The notes under the pieces are model-generated. The model was not told the origin of the DNA and did no database searches. It worked only from the letters and a program-made list of their open reading frames with translations. A stretch of DNA of 11,836 bases from Bacteroidota bacterium (GTDB taxonomy: Bacteria > Bacteroidota > Bacteroidia > Chitinophagales > Chitinophagaceae), in the NCBI GenBank assembly GCA_021824855.1, contig JAKAJX010000264.1, positions 1 through 11,836 on the forward strand. Reading direction: 5' to 3'. Positions 7,894 through 11,836 of this stretch are shown here, in pieces. Each line of letters starts with the position of its first letter. The first letter of the stretch is position 1. Both the position numbers and the translations under genes were made by a program.

Positions 7894-8127
7894 TTATTTC
7901 ACTTCTTCAAAATCAATATAATCATCTTTTGCCGAAGAAGTTGTTGGCTTAGTTGTGGTAGCAGCCGTGGGTTGCTGCTGCTGTTGCTCGTAACTATGCT
8001 GTTGCTGTTGCATTTTTTGTATGGTATCTTTCATTTGCGATGTGGCTTTACTAACAGGAACAACCAATTCAAATACAAACTTATAAACGAGATATATAAC
8101 TATTCCCCAAATAATTAATTTAATCAT
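7894..8127 (-). CDS. Small glutamine-rich membrane-anchored protein (DUF4834-like)
   Basis: This is a 77-residue protein with one hydrophobic N-terminal helix (about residues 3-24, IKLIIWGIVIYLVYKFVFEL), then a short Lys/Met/Gln helix. A glutamine-rich stretch follows (QQQQ at 40-43 and a run of five Gln at 48-52), then a Thr/Ser/Pro-rich linker and an acidic tail ending DDYIDFEEVK. This layout of membrane anchor, variable linker and D-Y-I-D-F-E-E tail recalls short DUF4834-type proteins found near housekeeping genes in Bacteroidota. The family name is from memory and not verified. The function is not known to me. The protein probably sits in the inner membrane with its tail in the cytoplasm. 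It is divergent from rimP across a 127-base gap and convergent with the HAD gene (2 bases). The Gln codons form a CAA/CAG tract (about 7975-8011) that could vary in length by slippage. Confidence 0.8.
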   Translation of the reverse strand: MIKLIIWGIVIYLVYKFVFELVVPVSKATSQMKDTIQKMQQQQHSYEQQQQQPTAATTTKPTTSSAKDDYIDFEEVK

Positions 8128-8192
8128 ACTGCAAATTTATACGCAATATTTTTTTTCATTTTACCTTTTATCAAATCTTTATTGAAACAGAA

Positions 8193-8225
8193 TTTGGAAC
8201 TTTAGCAACCATTGTATTACATTTG
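8193..8225 (+). promoter_or_regulatory. Bacteroidota-type -33/-7 promoter for rimP-nusA-infB
   Basis: TTTG at 8193-8196 is followed after 21 bases by TACATTTG at 8218-8225, an exact match to the TAnnTTTG -7 box used by the primary sigma factor in Bacteroides and Flavobacterium. The spacing is within the range reported for this class. Transcription would start around 8229-8232, giving a 5' leader of roughly 50 bases that contains the hairpin at 8244-8270. The start point is predicted, not seen. Confidence 0.6.
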
Positions 8226-8243
8226 CATCGGAAAAAGAATTTA

Positions 8244-8270
8244 AGAAGGGAACGATGATCGTTCCCTTCT
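8244..8270 (+). promoter_or_regulatory. Leader hairpin (near-perfect palindrome) ahead of rimP
   Basis: Thirteen-base arms at 8244-8256 and 8258-8270 are perfect inverted repeats around a single central G. As RNA this folds to an 11-bp stem (core AAGGGAACG) with the five-base loop AUGAU at 8255-8259. GUUUUAUGG follows directly, a weak U-run. The hairpin lies in the predicted leader of the rimP-nusA-infB transcript and just before the likely rimP start. It could be an attenuator or terminator, a translational control element, or a protein-binding palindrome at DNA level. The structure is certain; the role is inferred. Confidence 0.65.
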
Positions 8271-8281
8271 GTTTTATGGTT

Positions 8282-8752
8282 ATGACAACAGATATTCAAA
8301 TACAACAAATAGAACAGTTGGTAAATACCATGTTAGCAAGCGAGCCGGCATTTTTTTGCATTAACATTCGTATTAAACCAACCAATAACATTAAAGTGTT
8401 TATTGATGGCGATAATGGATTACCCATTGAAAAGTGTGTAGCATTTAATCGTAAATTATATAAGCTTATTGAAGAAAAAGGTTGGTATCCATCGGGCGAA
8501 TTTAGTTTAGAAGTTTCATCGCCCGGCATAGATAACCCCTTGCAACAACATAGGCAATACCTTAAAAATAAAGGCCAACTGGTAGATGTGGTTTTTATTA
8601 ATGGAGAAAAAAAAGAAGGAAAACTACTTGAAGTAACTGCCGAAGATATTATTATTGAACAAACGATAGGAAAGGGCAAAAAGGCTATTACACAACAAGT
8701 AGTAATTCCATTTTCAAACATAAAAACAACAACCGTTCAAATTAAATTTTAG
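8282..8752 (+). CDS. rimP: Ribosome maturation factor RimP
   Basis: RimP helps assemble the 30S ribosomal subunit. This protein is 156 residues from the ATG at 8282, close to the family norm. The N-terminal alpha/beta domain holds KVFIDGDNGLPIEKC (38-52) and the hallmark FSLEVSSPGIDNPL (74-87). The C-terminal SH3-like barrel follows at about 93-156, with GQLVDVVFINGEKKEGKLLE and a closing VVIPFSNIKTTTVQIKF. In-frame ATGs also occur at 8276 and 8255. The one at 8255 is disfavoured because it sits in the loop of the leader hairpin and would add VPFCFMV-type residues not expected in the family; 8276 remains possible. No Shine-Dalgarno site helps the choice. It is the first gene of the rimP-nusA-infB operon, with 59 bases to nusA. 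Confidence 0.95.
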   Translation: MTTDIQIQQIEQLVNTMLASEPAFFCINIRIKPTNNIKVFIDGDNGLPIEKCVAFNRKLYKLIEEKGWYPSGEFSLEVSSPGIDNPLQQHRQYLKNKGQLVDVVFINGEKKEGKLLEVTAEDIIIEQTIGKGKKAITQQVVIPFSNIKTTTVQIKF

Positions 8753-8785
8753 AAAATAACGAAGCAACAGCACACCAAACTGAAC

Positions 8786-8806
8786 TTCGTACTTTGTAAA
8801 TCGTAA
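8786..8806 (+). repeat. Three imperfect 7-base repeats upstream of nusA
   Basis: TTCGTAC, TTTGTAA and ATCGTAA occur back to back, sharing a T-x-G-T-A core, and end 5 bases before the nusA ATG. I recall strings of similar CGTAAAT units between genes in some Sphingobacteriia/Chitinophagales genomes, so this may be a remnant of such a repeat. A ribosome-loading role is not supported by sequence alone. Confidence 0.35.
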
Positions 8807-8811
8807 ATATT

Positions 8812-10059
8812 ATGGCAAGTATCAATTTAATAGATGCATTTCAAGACTTTAAAGATGCTGAAAACTTAGATCGTCCAACGATGATGAAAGTGGTAGAAGA
8901 TGTATTTAAAACTTTACTTCGTAAAAAATATGGCAGTGATGAAAATTTCGATGTTATTGTAAATGCCGAAAAAGGAGATTTGGAAATTATTAGAAGAAGA
9001 ATGATTGTTGAAGATGGTGAAGTGGCAAACCCTTTAGCAGAAGTTGCGTATAGCGAAGCCGTTAAAATTGAACCCGATTTTGAAGTGGGCGAAGAATTAT
9101 ACGAAGAAGTAGATATGTTAGATTTTGGTCGCCGTGCCATTTTAGCCGCCAAACAAACATTAGCCAGCCGTATTAGCGATTTAAAGAAAAATGTTTTAGT
9201 AAAAAAATATGGCGATAGAATTGGAGAAATTATTTCTGCAGAAGTATATCAGGTTTGGAAAAAAGAAGTTTTATTATTAGATGAAGAAGGCAACGAATTA
9301 ATTCTTCCTAAATCGGAACAAATTCCACAAGATTATTTTAAAAAAGGCGAAAATACCCGTGCAGTTGTTGCCCGTGTTGATATGAAAAATAATTCGCCTG
9401 TAATTATACTTTCCAGAACAAGTCCATTATTTCTTTCCAAATTATTAGAAATAGAAGTTCCCGAAATTTTTGATGGGTTAATTGCCATTAAAAAAATTGT
9501 TCGCGACCCCGGAGAAAGAGCCAAAGTTGCTGTTGAATCGTACGATGATAGAATTGATCCTGTAGGCGCTTGCGTTGGAATGAAAGGTAGCCGTATTCAT
9601 GGAATTGTACGTGAATTAAAAAACGAAAATATTGATGTAATTAACTTTACAAATAATACTCAATTACTAATTCAACGGTCATTAACTCCGGCTAAAATTA
9701 GTTACATGAACTTAGATCAAGATAAAAAACAAGCCGATGTATATTTAAAAGCCGATCAGGTTTCGTTGGCAATTGGTCGCCGTGGTGTAAATATTAAGTT
9801 GGCTTGCGAATTAACCGGATTTGAAATTGATGTGTTCCGTGAAGATGAAGAACAAAACGATGAATACGATATTGATTTAGATGAATTTAGCGACGAAATT
9901 GAAACATGGATTATTGATGAGTTTAAACGCGTTGGTTGCGATACTGCCAGAAGCGTATTAAACTTAACACCTGAAGAATTAGAAAGAAGAACAGATTTAG
10001 AAAAAGAAACCATTGCCGATGTAAGAAAAATCTTACAAGAAGAGTTTGATAAAGAATAA
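8812..10059 (+). CDS. nusA: Transcription termination/antitermination factor NusA
   Basis: NusA binds RNA polymerase and nascent RNA, affecting pausing, termination and antitermination. The 415-residue protein has the N-terminal polymerase-binding domain (about 1-130), an S1 domain (about 135-205, starting GDRIGEIISAEVYQVWKKEV), and KH1 with DPVGACVGMKGSRIH (249-263). KH2 follows with QVSLAIGRRGVNIKLA (316-331). A C-terminal acidic linker (about 344-364) leads to one helix-hairpin-helix-like segment with FKRVGCDTARSVLNLTPEEL (371-390). The protein is shorter than E. coli NusA (495 residues), having room for only one such C-terminal unit, which I take as usual for this phylum. It lies between rimP (59 bases) and infB (125 bases) in the conserved order. 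The ATG at 8812 begins the family-typical short helix. Confidence is high. Confidence 0.97.
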   Translation: MASINLIDAFQDFKDAENLDRPTMMKVVEDVFKTLLRKKYGSDENFDVIVNAEKGDLEIIRRRMIVEDGEVANPLAEVAYSEAVKIEPDFEVGEELYEEVDMLDFGRRAILAAKQTLASRISDLKKNVLVKKYGDRIGEIISAEVYQVWKKEVLLLDEEGNELILPKSEQIPQDYFKKGENTRAVVARVDMKNNSPVIILSRTSPLFLSKLLEIEVPEIFDGLIAIKKIVRDPGERAKVAVESYDDRIDPVGACVGMKGSRIHGIVRELKNENIDVINFTNNTQLLIQRSLTPAKISYMNLDQDKKQADVYLKADQVSLAIGRRGVNIKLACELTGFEIDVFREDEEQNDEYDIDLDEFSDEIETWIIDEFKRVGCDTARSVLNLTPEELERRTDLEKETIADVRKILQEEFDKE

Positions 10060-10074
10060 CTTAAAACCAAGTTT

Positions 10075-10114
10075 AGTAATACATATTAAACAACAAATGC
10101 AACATTGTATTACT
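10075..10114 (+). repeat. Inverted repeat in the nusA-infB gap
   Basis: AGTAATACA at 10075-10083 and its exact reverse complement at 10106-10114 flank a 22-base AT-rich loop. It lies in the 125-base gap between nusA and infB, starting 16 bases after the nusA stop codon. The stem is AT-rich and the loop long, so it would be weak as RNA. No U-run follows directly, so it is not a good terminator. It could be a protein-binding palindrome or chance. The rest of the gap (10115-10184) holds AT-rich sequence and an A9 run just before infB, with no clear promoter. Confidence 0.4.
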
Positions 10115-10184
10115 GAATATGGTCTCATTAATATAATTTTTTCGTTTAGAATATTTCATAAACGATTGGACAAAAAAAAACTGA

Positions 10185-11836
10185 ATGTCAGAACTCAAAT
10201 TACCCAGACTGTTAGCAGCAGCCAAAGAATTTAACATAGGGCAAGATACCCTTATTGAATTTCTTTCTAAAAAAGGTTTTAGTAAAGATGATCTTAAGCC
10301 CACAGCAAAGCTTACAGAAGATATGTACTATTCTTTACAAGCAGAATTTCAAAGTGATAAAGCAGCAAAAAACAAAGCCGATTTAGTAGAAATTCCAAGA
10401 GGTGCAAGTGCTGAAAAAAAGAAAAAAGACGAAGAAGATATTAGCTTTAAAAGAGAAGAAAAAAAAGTTATTACCGTAATTAAAGAAGAACCCAAACCCG
10501 AAAAAGAAAAAGAAATTATTGTAGAACCTGTTATCGCTCCTCCTCCTGTTGTTGTTGAAAATATTAAACAACCCGAAGAAATAGTAGAAGCAGTAAAAGA
10601 AGTAATAAAAATTGATGCTCCCGAACTTGAAGGACCCAAAATAGTAGATAAAATAGATTTAAGCAGTATTGACTCTTCTACCAGACCAAAAAAAATAATT
10701 AAGAAAAAAGATATTCCTACTTCTCCGGAACCTGTCGAAGAAAAAATTATTGAACCTATCCAAATTAAGGAAGAACCTCAAAATCAAGAAAAAGAAATAA
10801 TTATACCTGAAGAAAAAACAGAAGAAAAAAATCAAGTAGAACCTTCAATTTCTACCCCCGAATCTGCAATTACAGCTCCAACTATTGAAAATATTGAAGT
10901 AGAAAAAATAACCGGTCCTAAAATTTTAGGAAAAATTGAACTACCAATTGACAGCGATACAAGACCTAAACCAACCCCGCGAGATATTGATAGAAAACGC
11001 AAAAGAATTCCAATAAATAAAGGCGGCGGTAATCCACCACAGCAAGGCGGTGGCGGCGGATTTAACAGAAACCAAGGTGGCAACCAACAACAACATCCTG
11101 GCAATAACAGACCTCAACCGCATGGAGGAAATAATTTTAACAGAGATAATAGAGGTGGTCAACAACATGGACCAGCAACCGGCGGTGGTGGCGGATTTAA
11201 CAGAAACCAAGGAAATAATCAGCAACAAGGTGGTGGCAATAGAGATAACAGAAATAAAGGAAACAATAGAATTGTACAACAACCTCACCATCATCATCGC
11301 CACGAAGAAAAGGAAATTGATGCAAAAGAAATACAAGAAAAAATACGCGAAACACAAGCCAAATTAGCCGGTGCAAGTGGAAGAGGTAAAAGTCAGAAAG
11401 CTAAATATCGCCGCGAGAAAAGACAAGAAATGGCAGAGGCCATGGGCGAAACACAAGAAGATAACAAATTACAAGTTACCGAATTTGTTACCGTTAGCGA
11501 ATTAGCCAATTTAATGAATGCTAATTTCACCGATATCATTAGCAAATGTATGAGCTTGGGAATAATGGTATCTATTAATCAAAGATTAGATGCCGAAGTG
11601 ATAGAATTGGTAGCGGGCGAATTTGGTTTTGAAGTTGAATTTATTAATTTAGAAGATGCCGAAGCTGAATTTGAAGAAAACGAAATAGATAGTCTGGAAA
11701 ATTTAAACTCACGCTCGCCAATAGTTACAATTATGGGCCACGTGGATCATGGAAAAACATCTTTATTAGACTATATAAGAAGTGCCAACGTTGTGGCTGG
11801 AGAAGCAGGTGGTATTACCCAACATATTGGTGCTTA
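10185..11836 (+). CDS. infB: Translation initiation factor IF-2 (3' end missing)
   Basis: IF-2 is the GTPase that places initiator tRNA on the 30S subunit and drives subunit joining. From the ATG at 10185, 550 full codons run off the window, covering the N-terminal extension and the beginning of the G domain. An IF2_N-like helical domain opens the protein (LLAAAKEFNIGQDTLIEFL, 9-27). A Lys/Glu/Pro-rich linker follows to about 278, then a Gly/Asn/Gln/Arg-rich tract (about 279-370) ending in a His cluster, and a basic segment (RGKSQKAKYRREKRQE, about 400-415). A second IF2_N domain (about 430-490, EFVTVSELANLMNANFTDII) precedes the G domain. The G1 P-loop GHVDHGKT is at 518-525 and the switch region GEAGGITQHIGA starts at about 539. 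It is the third gene of the rimP-nusA-infB operon. Long variable N-termini are normal in this phylum. Confidence 0.97.
   Translation, partial: MSELKLPRLLAAAKEFNIGQDTLIEFLSKKGFSKDDLKPTAKLTEDMYYSLQAEFQSDKAAKNKADLVEIPRGASAEKKKKDEEDISFKREEKKVITVIKEEPKPEKEKEIIVEPVIAPPPVVVENIKQPEEIVEAVKEVIKIDAPELEGPKIVDKIDLSSIDSSTRPKKIIKKKDIPTSPEPVEEKIIEPIQIKEEPQNQEKEIIIPEEKTEEKNQVEPSISTPESAITAPTIENIEVEKITGPKILGKIELPIDSDTRPKPTPRDIDRKRKRIPINKGGGNPPQQGGGGGFNRNQGGNQQQHPGNNRPQPHGGNNFNRDNRGGQQHGPATGGGGGFNRNQGNNQQQGGGNRDNRNKGNNRIVQQPHHHHRHEEKEIDAKEIQEKIRETQAKLAGASGRGKSQKAKYRREKRQEMAEAMGETQEDNKLQVTEFVTVSELANLMNANFTDIISKCMSLGIMVSINQRLDAEVIELVAGEFGFEVEFINLEDAEAEFEENEIDSLENLNSRSPIVTIMGHVDHGKTSLLDYIRSANVVAGEAGGITQHIGA
11046..11212 (+). 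repeat. Internal direct repeat in infB linker
   Basis: A 32-base unit at 11046-11077 recurs at 11181-11212 with a single C-to-T change, both in frame and coding GGGGGFNRNQG. Looser related units (NNFNRDN, GGNRDNRNKG) lie around them. The tract codes for a Gly/Asn/Gln/Arg-rich, certainly disordered linker. Near-identity at DNA level, including synonymous positions, points to recent duplication or ongoing recombination between copies rather than selection on the protein alone. Confidence 0.75.

Noticed and set aside
8132..8139. TAAATTTG on the minus strand, an exact -7-type box just before the small membrane protein start
   Set aside because: The nearest TTTG upstream is 32 bases away, too far, and the start of transcription would fall on the ATG itself; kept only as a possibility.
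10349..11357. Several open frames on both strands within infB, including Phe/Gly- and Pro/Leu-rich ones
   Set aside because: They are shadows of the low-complexity Lys/Glu- and Gly/Asn-rich coding of infB, which reads without a stop from 10185 to the window end.
1..11836. Search by eye for CRISPR arrays, tRNAs, insertion sequences, toxin-antitoxin or defence genes
   Set aside because: No regularly spaced repeats, cloverleaf-like sequence, transposase or defence-type motif was recognised; all long frames have ordinary metabolic or housekeeping assignments.

Overview
The window looks like chromosome of an AT-rich member of the Bacteroidota, most plausibly a Chitinophagales/Sphingobacteriia-type organism. 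Reasons: no convincing Shine-Dalgarno sites ahead of the genes, a clean TTTG / TAnnTTTG (-33/-7) promoter of Bacteroidota type ahead of rimP, a DUF885 lipoprotein, the long N-terminal form of IF-2 typical of the phylum, and a short NusA. The taxonomic placement is inferred from protein style, not from a marker search. All of the window is accounted for by ten protein genes, two of them cut by the window ends. I see no tRNA, rRNA, CRISPR array, transposase or phage gene, and no gene-free stretch longer than 300 bases.

Left part (1-4310, all on the minus strand). Read in the direction of transcription, there is a DUF885 putative metallopeptidase lipoprotein, a GT4 glycosyltransferase, and a GH130 glycoside phosphorylase/mannosidase that runs off the left edge. 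The 111-base gap between the DUF885 and GT4 genes holds a palindromic intergenic repeat that would fold as a long hairpin in the minus-strand transcript. The GT4/GH130 pair suggests making and turning over a mannoside-type glycan, but no substrate can be read from the sequence.

Middle part (4438-8127). A MerR-family regulator (+) points tail-to-tail at a PQQ-dependent dehydrogenase lipoprotein with a built-in cytochrome c domain (-), and their stop codons overlap. A HAD-family phosphatase-like gene (+) starts divergently from the dehydrogenase and ends 2 bases from a small glutamine-rich membrane protein gene (-). These look like independent single-gene units packed tightly together.

Right part (8193-11836, plus strand). 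This is the conserved rimP-nusA-infB translation/transcription operon, with infB cut by the right edge just after its G1 GTPase motif. It is preceded by a well-formed promoter and, about 20 bases downstream of the -7 box, a near-perfect 27-bp palindrome that would fold as a leader hairpin with an AUG in its loop. This is the best regulatory signal in the window.

No clearly new multi-gene system is visible. The observations most worth following are the rimP leader hairpin, the palindromic repeat at 2449-2524, the GT4/GH130 pairing, and the internally duplicated Gly/Asn/Gln-rich linker of IF-2.
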